In this document: one piece after another, positions 1 to 6,904 of the stretch
How positions within the stretch are numbered: the stretch's first letter is position 1
How the letters are laid out: each line of letters opens with the position of its first letter
NCBI GenBank assembly: GCA_021845465.1
Contig: JAKBRL010000013.1
Span: 1 to 31,824, forward strand
Direction of reading: 5' to 3'
Length of the DNA stretch: 31,824 nucleotides
Source: Microcaldota archaeon
Lineage (GTDB): Archaea > Micrarchaeota > Micrarchaeia > Micrarchaeales > CABMGC01
Program-made: the position numbers and the translations under genes
The notes under the pieces: model-generated
The model's database searches: none
What the model saw: only the letters and a program-made list of their open reading frames with translations
Told to the model about the DNA's origin: nothing

Positions 1-14
1 ATTAAGATGGTAAA

Positions 15-419
15 ATGGCAAATGGAAATAGACCAATTGGAATAAGTATTCTTGGAATACTGATGATCCTGGGTGGTTTGGGGTTTATATTTTTAGGATT
101 GCTAGTAATAGCACTTGGGGCAGGCGGAAGTGCTCTGCTTGGTCCCCCTTTTAGTTCACTCGGATCTCTAGCAAAACTTGGAAGCGCTTTAGGTGTGATT
201 GTAATTGTGGTTGGCTTGGTAGATTTAGCAACAGGATATGGCTTCATGAAAGGAGGAATGAGGTGGAGCTGGTGGGTTGCGGTGGTATTGTACATACTAG
301 GGATGGTGTTAGGGATAGCGACGCTCTTGGTATCTATCGGCATAATTTATATAATAGTAGAAGGATTGCTGCTCTACTACATAACAAGGCCAGGAGTCAA
401 GTCATGGTTTGGATTATAG
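15..419 (+). CDS. small multi-pass membrane protein, function unknown
   Basis: This 134-residue protein is almost entirely hydrophobic. About four membrane helices can be seen: residues 7-36, 55-75, 84-103 and 105-122, with short loops between them rich in Gly and basic residues. It would sit in the cytoplasmic membrane. I do not recognise a family; small four-helix proteins of this kind are common in archaea and usually lack an assigned role. The ATG at 15 is the first in frame and lies near the window edge, so the promoter cannot be judged. A hairpin followed by a T tract about 33 nt after the stop probably ends the transcript. The reading frame is convincing; the function is not known. Confidence 0.7.
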   Translation: MANGNRPIGISILGILMILGGLGFIFLGLLVIALGAGGSALLGPPFSSLGSLAKLGSALGVIVIVVGLVDLATGYGFMKGGMRWSWWVAVVLYILGMVLGIATLLVSIGIIYIIVEGLLLYYITRPGVKSWFGL

Positions 420-451
420 AAGAGTGTTATTAAAATTCAAGCACATGATAT

Positions 452-487
452 GCCGCCTTGATATGTTGGGCGGCTTTTCTTTTTTTT
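452..487 (+). terminator. hairpin plus T-tract terminator
   Basis: A GC-rich stem, GCCGCC (452-457) pairing with GGCGGC (469-474) around an 11-nt loop, is followed directly by a run of T broken by one C up to 487. It lies between the end of the membrane-protein gene at 419 and the end of the convergent FAD synthase gene at 543. Archaeal termination mostly needs only the T tract, so the intrinsic-type hairpin is a little unusual. The opposite strand has no T run after the stem, so it best serves the + strand gene. Confidence 0.7.
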
Positions 488-542
488 GTAACATGTGTTT
501 GGTAGGTTGTTTTGCCTTTTTTTAATTATTTGTATTAGAGCT

Positions 543-983
543 TTAGGTATTTTTTGGGTTTAATTTCTTCCTTGCTATTGAACTTTTATATTTTCCGGGA
601 TCTGCGCGCTTTGTTATTCTTACCACTTCGGCTTTTATGCCGTTTTTGAGCAGCCACTCTTTTGTCTTTTTTGTATTTATCTTCTGGTCGTATCCGAACG
701 CTATGATGTCAGGCTTGTATCGCTTTATTATGCGGAGTCGGTCTGCTTCTGAATTTATCCTGTTGCCCAGTATTGTATTGTCTACTGCCTTCAGCGCACC
801 TACAACTGCAATCCTGTCCTTTTCTCCAAAGACCGGATCCCTTCCCTTCATCAGCCGTATGCTCTCGTCTCTTGCTACAACGACGTAGAGTTTGTCGCCG
901 AGTTTTTTTGACTCGTTTAGATACAGGAGATGGCCCCTGTGCAGTATGTCGAAAGAACCAAACGCCATTACCAGCTTTGACAT
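543..983 (-). CDS. ribL: archaeal-type FAD synthase (FMN adenylyltransferase), RibL-like
   Basis: The product transfers AMP from ATP to FMN, the last step of FAD synthesis. The 146 residues form one nucleotidyltransferase domain. The N-terminal strand carries GSFDILHRGH (9-18) with the HxGH ATP-binding motif at 15-18; VVVARDE (34-40) and KGRDP (46-50) follow, and GYDQ (97-100) is typical of the archaeal RibL group. A C-terminal K-S-S-I sequence matches the family's last conserved motif. An in-frame ATG exists at 1094, but it would place the promoter inside the gene. The ATG at 983 starts right at the family's N terminus and lies about 21 nt from a TATA box, so I use it and expect a leaderless mRNA. 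Glycerol-3-phosphate cytidylyltransferase is a related alternative but fits less well. Confidence 0.85.
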   Translation of the reverse strand: MSKLVMAFGSFDILHRGHLLYLNESKKLGDKLYVVVARDESIRLMKGRDPVFGEKDRIAVVGALKAVDNTILGNRINSEADRLRIIKRYKPDIIAFGYDQKINTKKTKEWLLKNGIKAEVVRITKRADPGKYKSSIARKKLNPKNT

Positions 984-995
984 GCAACCAACAGT

Positions 996-1011
996 ATACT
1001 TATATAAATAT
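996..1011. promoter_or_regulatory. shared TATA region for ribL (-) and the L1 operon (+)
   Basis: The sequence TATATAAATA centred near 1004 is nearly symmetric and can be read as a TATA box on both strands. On the minus strand it is preceded by a purine-rich BRE-like stretch (revcomp of 1011-1020) and lies about 21 nt before the ribL start. On the plus strand a start near 1030 would give the L1 mRNA a leader of roughly 55 nt with a Shine-Dalgarno sequence. No other good TATA element is visible in the 105-nt gap. Confidence 0.55.
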
Positions 1012-1087
1012 TCCTTCACTAATATAAACACAGGCATTAATTTGCTTATTTTCCCGAGACTACTGCATATATGCAGGAGGGATACAC

Positions 1088-1720
1088 ATGCCAATTAGCT
1101 TAGAAGAATTTACAAAGTTTCTGGATGCGAACAAAGGTAAAAGAAAGTTTAAGCAGACAGTAGAAGTAGCCATAAATTTCAAGGATATTGATTTTTCCAA
1201 ACAAGACAATAGGTTGAACCTTGAGGTAAGGCTTCCGAACGGAAAAGGTAAAATTAGAAAGGTAGCGATATTTTCTAATGATAAGTCAGTTTCAGAAGCT
1301 GCTTCAAAGCTTGGTGTTGAAGTGATAGATTCTTCACAGCTTGAAGCAATATCTAAAGATGCTAAGAGACAGAACAGCCTTCTTAATTATGATCTGCTTG
1401 CTCAGGCAAATATGATGCCGCAGGTAGCAAGATATCTTGGGCAGTTTTTAGGACCTAGGAACAGGATGCCAAAGCCTGTAATGCCTAATATGAAGATTGA
1501 TGATGTTGTCAAAGGAACAGAGAGCACAGTTACTATAAGAAGCAAAGGCAAATATCTTCCTACAGTGCATTCAATAGTAGGGATAGAGGACATGGAGCCT
1601 TCAAAGATATACAACAATATAATTGAAGTAGTCAATGGCGTCGGCGCAAAGGTAGGGCAGAACAATGTAAAATCAGTGTATGTGAAGCTGACCATGTCAG
1701 AAGCGGTGAAGTTTTCGTAG
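1088..1720 (+). CDS. rpl1: 50S ribosomal protein L1
   Basis: L1 (210 residues) forms the mobile L1 stalk of the large subunit and helps release deacylated tRNA. The family signature is clear in the middle domain: LGPRNRMPKP (121-130), followed by a basic rRNA-binding strand and a closing VNGVGAKVGQNNVKSVYVKL stretch. Length is normal for archaeal L1. A strong Shine-Dalgarno (AGGAGG, 1075-1080) sits 7 nt before the ATG, unlike the leaderless genes around it, so the mRNA has a real leader. In methanogens L1 represses its own mRNA by binding an rRNA-like site; the leader here could hold such a site but I could not establish one. It is the first gene of L1-L10-L12; L11, often upstream, is absent here. 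Confidence 0.96.
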   Translation: MPISLEEFTKFLDANKGKRKFKQTVEVAINFKDIDFSKQDNRLNLEVRLPNGKGKIRKVAIFSNDKSVSEAASKLGVEVIDSSQLEAISKDAKRQNSLLNYDLLAQANMMPQVARYLGQFLGPRNRMPKPVMPNMKIDDVVKGTESTVTIRSKGKYLPTVHSIVGIEDMEPSKIYNNIIEVVNGVGAKVGQNNVKSVYVKLTMSEAVKFS

Positions 1721-1731
1721 AGTGTGAGTGA

Positions 1732-2568
1732 ATGATGCTTAAAGCTGAAAAGATAGCGTTTGTAAAGAAGACACAGGATGAGCTTAAGCAGTATAAAACA
1801 TTTGCGATTATGCCTATAGAGGCAATACCGGACAGGCTTGTCCAGAAGATAAGGAATGAGATGAAGCCTGAGGGAAAGTTTGTAATTGCCAGGAAGAACC
1901 TTATGCTGAAGATACTTGAGGGCAACAGCAGCGTGAAGAAGCTTGAGCCTTATGTGAAAGGAAATATAGCACTTATAATGACAAATGAAGATCCTAACAC
2001 GCTTTACAATATAATAAGTTCAAGAGTTATGAAGCTTGGAGCCAAGCCTAACCAGATATCTCCGGATGACATACTCATAGAATCGGGAGAGACAAGCATA
2101 GCTCCAGGACAGGCTGTAACAGACCTTAAATCTGCAGGAATTGACGTCAAAATAGACAAAGGAAAGGTAGTGATATCAAAGAGTAAGGTATTGGTGGCTA
2201 AAGGCGTGAAGATAACTACGCCTGTGGCAAAGGCGCTCAAGATGCTTGATGTGATGCCTTTCCAGGTATCGGGAAGGCTCAGCGCTGCCCTCCAAGGAGA
2301 TCTTCTCTTCAGGGAAGAAGTGCTTAAGATAAATGAAAACGTAGTCAGGGAAGAACTTGCAGTATCGTTCAGCAGGGCTAATGCGCTTACCATGGAGATA
2401 AAGTTTGTGACTCCTTACAACGTCAATATATTCCTTGGAAGGGCCTTCAATGAGGCCATGACCCTTGGAGTAGAGGCCAAAGTATACGAGAAAGGAGTCA
2501 TAGAGAAACTTCTGGGAATTGCGTCAATGCAGGCCTCCGGAATAGACTCAATAGTCAAGAAAGAGTAA
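1732..2568 (+). CDS. rpl10: 50S ribosomal protein L10 (acidic P0), short C terminus
   Basis: L10/P0 anchors the L12 stalk to 23S rRNA at the GTPase-associated centre. The N-terminal rRNA-binding domain (about 1-105, with the FVIARKNLML strand), the archaeal/eukaryotic insertion domain (about 107-190, ending VAKALKMLDVMPFQV) and the C-terminal helical spine that binds L12 are all present. The protein has 278 residues and stops at IDSIVKKE, with no charged linker and no SLFG-type acidic tail, which most archaeal P0 proteins of about 300-350 residues carry. Two adjacent ATG codons (1732 and 1735) compete for initiation; both follow a GTGAGTGA stretch 11 nt after the L1 stop. It is translated from the same mRNA as L1 and L12. 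Confidence 0.94.
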   Translation: MMLKAEKIAFVKKTQDELKQYKTFAIMPIEAIPDRLVQKIRNEMKPEGKFVIARKNLMLKILEGNSSVKKLEPYVKGNIALIMTNEDPNTLYNIISSRVMKLGAKPNQISPDDILIESGETSIAPGQAVTDLKSAGIDVKIDKGKVVISKSKVLVAKGVKITTPVAKALKMLDVMPFQVSGRLSAALQGDLLFREEVLKINENVVREELAVSFSRANALTMEIKFVTPYNVNIFLGRAFNEAMTLGVEAKVYEKGVIEKLLGIASMQASGIDSIVKKE

Positions 2569-2603
2569 GAAATTATTAAAGATCATGCTAAGGTGTAAAA
2601 AAT

Positions 2604-2906
2604 ATGGAGTACATATACGCTGCCCTTCTTTTGGATGCGGCAGGCAAAGAGATAAATGAGAAGAGCCTTGAGGAAGTAGTCAAAGCTGCAGGATTGAGCC
2701 CTGATGAGGCAATGGCCAAATCGGTTGCAAAATCATTGGATGGAGTAAACATAAAGGATGTAATAAAGAACGCCCAGACAGTAAGCGTTGCTGCCGCTCC
2801 AGCTGGAGGCGCACCTCAAGCTGCTGAAAAGAAGAAGGAAGAGAAGGCTGAAGAAAAGGTAAGCGAAGAAGAAGCTGCAGGAGGACTTGCAAGTCTCTTC
2901 GGCTGA
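2604..2906 (+). CDS. rpl12: 50S ribosomal protein L12 (archaeal P1/P2 type)
   Basis: This is the flexible stalk protein that recruits translation GTPases. The N-terminal helical dimerisation domain ([10 protein letters not shown]..., 1-60) binds the L10 spine. It is followed by an Ala/Gly/Pro hinge, a Lys/Glu-rich charged linker (75-93) and the conserved C-terminal GGLASLFG tail that contacts factors. At 100 residues it has the usual length. AGGTG (2591-2595), matching the archaeal anti-Shine-Dalgarno, lies 8 nt before the ATG. It ends the L1-L10-L12 operon and is followed by T-rich terminator sequence. Confidence 0.96.
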   Translation: MEYIYAALLLDAAGKEINEKSLEEVVKAAGLSPDEAMAKSVAKSLDGVNIKDVIKNAQTVSVAAAPAGGAPQAAEKKKEEKAEEKVSEEEAAGGLASLFG

Positions 2907-2990
2907 ATAGGATGCGAGACTCAACCTTTGGATTTTGTCTCCATTAACCCAATGCTAGCTGTGCTTTTGTAATATGCTTGCATTGGGGCA

Positions 2991-3048
2991 CCTCTTTCTT
3001 TTGTTCCATGTAATTTTTGTTTGTATTTCTTTGTATTTCATTACATTC
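2991..3048 (+). terminator. T-rich terminator after the L12 gene
   Basis: Several T runs (CTCTTTCTTTTG, ATTTTTG, TTTGTATTTC) occur within about 60 nt and without a strong hairpin, starting some 85 nt after the L12 stop. Archaeal RNA polymerase terminates at such T-rich stretches on the coding strand. The rest of the 222-nt gap to the next gene shows no coding potential. Confidence 0.5.
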
Positions 3049-3128
3049 TATTTGAATTCGTAATCCTTTTTTGCAACATGTATAGAGAAAGAATTAAATT
3101 TTATGAAGTCTTAAATAGATAGGATTCT

Positions 3129-5174
3129 ATGAATTTCAGTAAGATAATTCTCTCTTTACTTTTCCTAAGCGCATTTGTTTTCGGGATTACATACGGAAAT
3201 TACTGGTTTCAGTTTGGCGCCAGGGGAGGTATAAGCTCCGAATTCAACAATGGAACAATAGCATCAATAGAAACAGTATCACCACAGAATTATTCGGAAG
3301 GATCTCCTGCTTTCTGGGTAGGCGAGGATCTTGCAAATGGAGCTTTTATACAGATGGGATATCTGATTGCAAATCAGACAGGCTCTTATCCAAGTTACTG
3401 CAGTGAACAGTTTGGCTGCAGCAAATACCAAGATATAAAAGCAGGCCAGGAAGAGTGGTTTTACGAATACTTCCCAGAAAATTATAACGGCGGAGGGTTT
3501 TTAGGAGGGATAGGAAGTCCGGGATCCGCTGGTGCGAATGGAACCTACAATAGATATGGCTTCTACTATAACCAGAGTTCAGGCTATTGGGATTTCCTGT
3601 TTAATGGAAATGTGGTAGGCAATGTCAGCCTTGGAAGCCCTGGATCAGGAGTGCATAGCCCTGTGGCTTTTGGCGAAGTTGCAAATGCAACAGCTAATGG
3701 AACTTTCATAAATCCAGTAAACATCAAAAATCTTTCAGTATATATAAACGGTGGATTTACTCCTGTGCCGCAAGGATATGCGTATGTAGGATATGGGAGT
3801 GGTAGCCTGGAAAATGTACCTGTCCCATATGGAGTCGAAGAGATAGGCAATAGGGTAAATTATTTTAAGATAGGATCAGACCTTCCGAGACCTTTAAACG
3901 GAACATCTCTCTGGAACCAGGGATATGTTCTCAGCATAAATTCAAAATATGCAAATATCACTAATTTTGGGGAGTATCTCGGTTATTCCAGGGTAGAGCT
4001 ATATGCGCCAAGGATAGTGAATATAAGCAATGGTGTGACTGCCGTCTTTACAGGATGGGTGGGAAGGGGTTATGGCTCTTATACCGGGCCTGCAAATACA
4101 ACCGCAATAGTAATGGAGAGCAATATCACAGAAACTGCGGAATGGCAGATCAAGTATTATCTTAATGTATCTACAGATTATGGGGTAGCCTACGGAGACG
4201 GATGGTATAATGCAAATTCGACAGTACCTTACGGAATAAGTTCAAATATAATATATCTTGGAAATGAATCGAGAGAGGTCTTCCTTGCTTGGAGTGACGG
4301 AGCCAACACCACAAAAGGATATATCATTATGAATTCGCCGCACAACGTCAATGCATTATGGAGAAGCCAGTATTACGTCAATGTGTCTTCACAATATGGC
4401 AACGCATCAGGCAGTGGGTGGGTATTTGCAGGAAGGCAGGATATGATATCAGTAACTCCGGAGAACATGAGCCCGGAGAATAGGAGCAGGTATGCCTTCT
4501 ACGCTTGGAGCAACGGAAACCAGAATGCCTCTTTTAATGCATTAGTTACAGGTCCTGAGAGTCTAGTTGCAATTTACAGGAAAGAGCATCTGCATTCCTT
4601 GAAAGCTAGAGATGCGTACGGAAATTATATACATGCCGATTATTTTGAAGTTGGGGGGAAAAAAGTAAATGACACAGGATGGTTTTTCTCGGGAAAACAA
4701 TACAACATAACAAAAGCATATTACATGGGAAGCTGGCTTCCCGTTGACCAGAATTTTACAATGGGAGAAAGCAATTACACATATGTTCAGCTTCCAGTGT
4801 ATAACCTTGAGGTATTTACAAAGGACATATTCGGAAATCCAGTTAATGCCTCAGTAAGCATCTTGTTTTACAACGGCAGCGCAAGAAGCGTAAATTCAGG
4901 GCCTAACGGTGAAATAGACCTAAAGGACATACCTTATGGAGAGGCACATGGGCAGATTAACGGTTTTCTTATTCCATATTCTTTAAATGCAGGATACGGC
5001 AATCCTGTTTACATAGACATGGTAACTTTTGAGGATATGTCTGTCTTTGCACTGATTATAATTTTGGCAGCGGTGATGTATCTGGCATTCAGCAGAAAGA
5101 TGCATCATAAAAAGGATTATGCTTTAGTATCTGAACAAATAAAAGACCAAGGAACAGAGGAAGGTTTGAAATAA
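3129..5174 (+). CDS. large secreted protein anchored by a C-terminal helix, InlB-like repeats
   Basis: This 681-residue protein has a signal peptide (about 1-20), a large exterior part and one C-terminal membrane helix (about 636-654) followed by a basic, charged cytoplasmic tail. The exterior contains dozens of N-x-S/T sequons, as expected for an archaeal surface glycoprotein. Residues 59-79 (SPAFWVGEDLANGAFIQMGY) resemble a segment I associate with thermopsin-like secreted proteins, though no acidic protease active site was identified. Two related units follow at about 341-412 and 413-484: each starts YY-x-NVS, has a G-x-GW and ends in a xAW-S-G strand. They resemble divergent InlB B-repeats found in archaeal exported proteins. 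Residues 488-540 and 556-612 look like further beta domains. A TATA-like AATTTTAT near 3100 is compatible with leaderless expression. Role probably cell-envelope; enzyme activity unproven. Confidence 0.82.
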   Translation: MNFSKIILSLLFLSAFVFGITYGNYWFQFGARGGISSEFNNGTIASIETVSPQNYSEGSPAFWVGEDLANGAFIQMGYLIANQTGSYPSYCSEQFGCSKYQDIKAGQEEWFYEYFPENYNGGGFLGGIGSPGSAGANGTYNRYGFYYNQSSGYWDFLFNGNVVGNVSLGSPGSGVHSPVAFGEVANATANGTFINPVNIKNLSVYINGGFTPVPQGYAYVGYGSGSLENVPVPYGVEEIGNRVNYFKIGSDLPRPLNGTSLWNQGYVLSINSKYANITNFGEYLGYSRVELYAPRIVNISNGVTAVFTGWVGRGYGSYTGPANTTAIVMESNITETAEWQIKYYLNVSTDYGVAYGDGWYNANSTVPYGISSNIIYLGNESREVFLAWSDGANTTKGYIIMNSPHNVNALWRSQYYVNVSSQYGNASGSGWVFAGRQDMISVTPENMSPENRSRYAFYAWSNGNQNASFNALVTGPESLVAIYRKEHLHSLKARDAYGNYIHADYFEVGGKKVNDTGWFFSGKQYNITKAYYMGSWLPVDQNFTMGESNYTYVQLPVYNLEVFTKDIFGNPVNASVSILFYNGSARSVNSGPNGEIDLKDIPYGEAHGQINGFLIPYSLNAGYGNPVYIDMVTFEDMSVFALIIILAAVMYLAFSRKMHHKKDYALVSEQIKDQGTEEGLK

Positions 5175-5205
5175 TTTGCTTGTGGATAAATGACTGGGAA
5201 TTGGA

Positions 5206-5730
5206 ATGAATGTTGCACTTGTAATAGCTCCTGCGGATTTTAGGGATGAGACTGTAGCGAAGGCAAAAGGAATGTTTGAGAGATGGAACGTTAGATGTAG
5301 CATAATGGGCTTTGTTGACAGGGAATGCAAGGGAAGCCATGGTGCAGTATATATGCCAAATGCGAATATAAACAATGCAGATCCCGGGAATTTTGATGCG
5401 GTGCTTATAGCAGATGGCACAGGCATTGAGAGATATAGGCTCTATGAAGTGATGCCTGCCCTGGATTTTATAAGAAATATAGCAGGCAGGAATAAAATTG
5501 TTGCCGGAGTGGGCAATGCAGTCAAGTTTCTTGCAAAAGCCAATCTGGTATCTGAACGCAAGGTTGCGGTGCCTAAAGATGCGTCCGAGCTTGTGTATAT
5601 GATAAAGCTTTACAGGGGCATAATCTCAGATAGCGATATGGAGTGCGATACAGATATAATGAGCCTAAAAGATTACAGAAAGACGGAAGAGTTTGTAGGT
5701 AGGATGCTTGACAGGGCAGGTGTCAGATGA
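5206..5730 (+). CDS. DJ-1/PfpI superfamily protein lacking the nucleophilic cysteine
   Basis: The 174-residue protein follows the flavodoxin-like layout of DJ-1/PfpI: an N-terminal strand ALVIAPADFRDE (4-15) with the acidic elbow residue, the strand DAVLIADGTG (64-73), and then VAGVGNAVKFLAKANLV (98-114), which lines up with the family's A-I-C-H-G nucleophile elbow. At the Cys-His position the sequence reads V-G-N, so the catalytic cysteine found in PfpI proteases and DJ-1 glyoxalases is missing. The protein is therefore probably not a classical enzyme of the family; it may bind a ligand or have another active site. It starts 31 nt after the surface-protein stop, possibly in the same transcript. 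The ORF is secure; the family assignment is by motif order only. Confidence 0.72.
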   Translation: MNVALVIAPADFRDETVAKAKGMFERWNVRCSIMGFVDRECKGSHGAVYMPNANINNADPGNFDAVLIADGTGIERYRLYEVMPALDFIRNIAGRNKIVAGVGNAVKFLAKANLVSERKVAVPKDASELVYMIKLYRGIISDSDMECDTDIMSLKDYRKTEEFVGRMLDRAGVR

Positions 5731-5772
5731 GAGATTCCTGAAGATTGAAGGCCATGCTTATTCTCCTATCTC

Positions 5773-6108
5773 TTATTTTGCAGATGGCTTCGTATCTTTT
5801 TTAGTTATATACTCTTTTTTCTCAGAGCCGCAATTACATATGTAAATGATTAGCGGGCCTTTCGTTATCCTTACCCTGCAGTTTACTCCGGGTATGAGGA
5901 CGGCATTGCAGGACTTGCATATTCTTGTTTTCATCTCTTTTGGGATTTTTACCTTATAATGAGCGCTTATTTTTTTTGCCAGGTAGATATACCTTTTTGC
6001 AAGAGTTTCTGATCCTGCAGGGTCTTTTCGAGTATCTTCCTCGGCTAGCTCGAAAAGTCTGGATATTCTCCATATTGCTACTCCTTTTATGAGCTTTTCG
6101 TCCTTCAT
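5773..6108 (-). CDS. rnp4: RNase P protein subunit 4 (Rpp21/Rpr2 family)
   Basis: Rnp4 is the zinc-ribbon subunit that, with Rnp1, stabilises the specificity domain of archaeal RNase P RNA in tRNA 5' maturation. The N-terminal helices (about 8-56) include the signature RYIYLAKKISAHYKVKIPKE. The zinc ribbon has C64-x2-C67, the family motif IPGVNCRVR (72-80) and a second knuckle C91-x-C93-G. The usual second knuckle is C-x2-C-G, so the spacing is one residue shorter here. Length (111) is normal. The ATG at 6108 lies about 20-25 nt from TATA-like AT-rich sequence shared with the divergent HAD-like gene. It converges with the DJ-1-like gene. Confidence 0.87.
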   Translation of the reverse strand: MKDEKLIKGVAIWRISRLFELAEEDTRKDPAGSETLAKRYIYLAKKISAHYKVKIPKEMKTRICKSCNAVLIPGVNCRVRITKGPLIIYICNCGSEKKEYITKKDTKPSAK

Positions 6109-6111
6109 AAG

Positions 6112-6145
6112 AACCCTTTTAAATATTAAATAGTATAATTTAGTA
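6112..6145. promoter_or_regulatory. divergent promoter region, rnp4 (-) and HAD-like gene (+)
   Basis: An AT-only stretch separates the two divergent genes. On the plus strand TATAATTT (6134-6141) is centred about 24 nt before the ATT at 6162. On the minus strand ATTTAATA-like sequence around 6122-6132 lies some 20 nt before the rnp4 ATG. Both fit leaderless transcription. The positions are by eye and overlap, so the two promoters may interfere. Confidence 0.45.
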
Positions 6146-6161
6146 ATATTTAATTAGTGGT

Positions 6162-6839
6162 ATTACGGAAGGGTTTGCAATTTTCGATACGCACGATACT
6201 GTAGCTAGAAATGCCAAGGATGTCTCAGCATATGTCAGGGAATCGATAATGAACATCTATGGGGTAATAGTAGATGTCGACCTTAAAAAGTATCCTGGGC
6301 TTACATCGAAACAGATAGCCAGATCAGTCTTGCTTGAAAATGGATTCAGTGATGAGGAGATTAATCCCAGGCTTGATAGATACATGGAGGATCTCCCCTA
6401 TTCTTATTATAATGTAGCTTGGAGCGACAAGATCATAGTCACTGATGGAGCCAAAGAATTGCTTGACGAGCTTACAAAGAGGAGCATATTCATAGGAATT
6501 GCTACAGGCGAAGCCCAGAGAGTAGCCAAAATGAGGCTTGGAAAGGTAAAGATAGACAATTATTTCAAGTTTGGGGCCTACGGAGAAGACGGAATGATAT
6601 TCAACGAGATCCTTGCCAAGAGCATTAAGATAGCCAGGGATAACGGCTTGCAGGAAGATGAAGGAATTGTAGTTGTAGCAAATCCGGTCTCAGTAAGCAT
6701 AGCAAAGATTCTTGGAATGAAGGTGGTCGCCCTTGAGACTTCAGAGGCATCAAGGAAAGAACTTGCAGCTGCCGGTGCAGATCTCATAATAAAGAATTTC
6801 AGGGAGATAGACAAGATAATCAGGGAAATTAAGAATTAG
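6162..6839 (+). CDS. HAD-superfamily-like protein with degenerate active site and no standard start codon
   Basis: An ATG at 6249 would give 196 residues, but the same frame is open back to 6147 and encodes GFAIFDTHDTV just upstream, which is HAD motif I. No ATG, GTG or TTG occurs in this upstream part. ATT at 6162, about 24 nt from a TATA box, is the best start candidate and gives 225 residues. The cap and core follow: LTSKQIARSVLLENGF, a TDGAKELLDEL helix, and motif II in IATGEA. Motif I keeps the first Asp but has His where the second Asp (general acid) normally lies. Motif IV, normally GD-x3-D, reads VVVANPVSVSIAKILGM without its acids. Phosphatase activity is doubtful. It may be a ligand-binding or scaffold relative. 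The fold assignment is good, the start unusual. Confidence 0.72.
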   Translation: MTEGFAIFDTHDTVARNAKDVSAYVRESIMNIYGVIVDVDLKKYPGLTSKQIARSVLLENGFSDEEINPRLDRYMEDLPYSYYNVAWSDKIIVTDGAKELLDELTKRSIFIGIATGEAQRVAKMRLGKVKIDNYFKFGAYGEDGMIFNEILAKSIKIARDNGLQEDEGIVVVANPVSVSIAKILGMKVVALETSEASRKELAAAGADLIIKNFREIDKIIREIKN

Positions 6840-6904
6840 GAATTTGGCTATTCGCAGATGGAAAGTTTCAGGTGTTTCGGAAAGATTGCCTTTTATCCTT
6901 TAAT

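Noticed and set aside
984..1094. 37-residue N-terminal extension of FAD synthase
   Set aside because: It would cover the promoter region and the L1 Shine-Dalgarno and start, and family members begin at the MSKLVMAFGSFD position.
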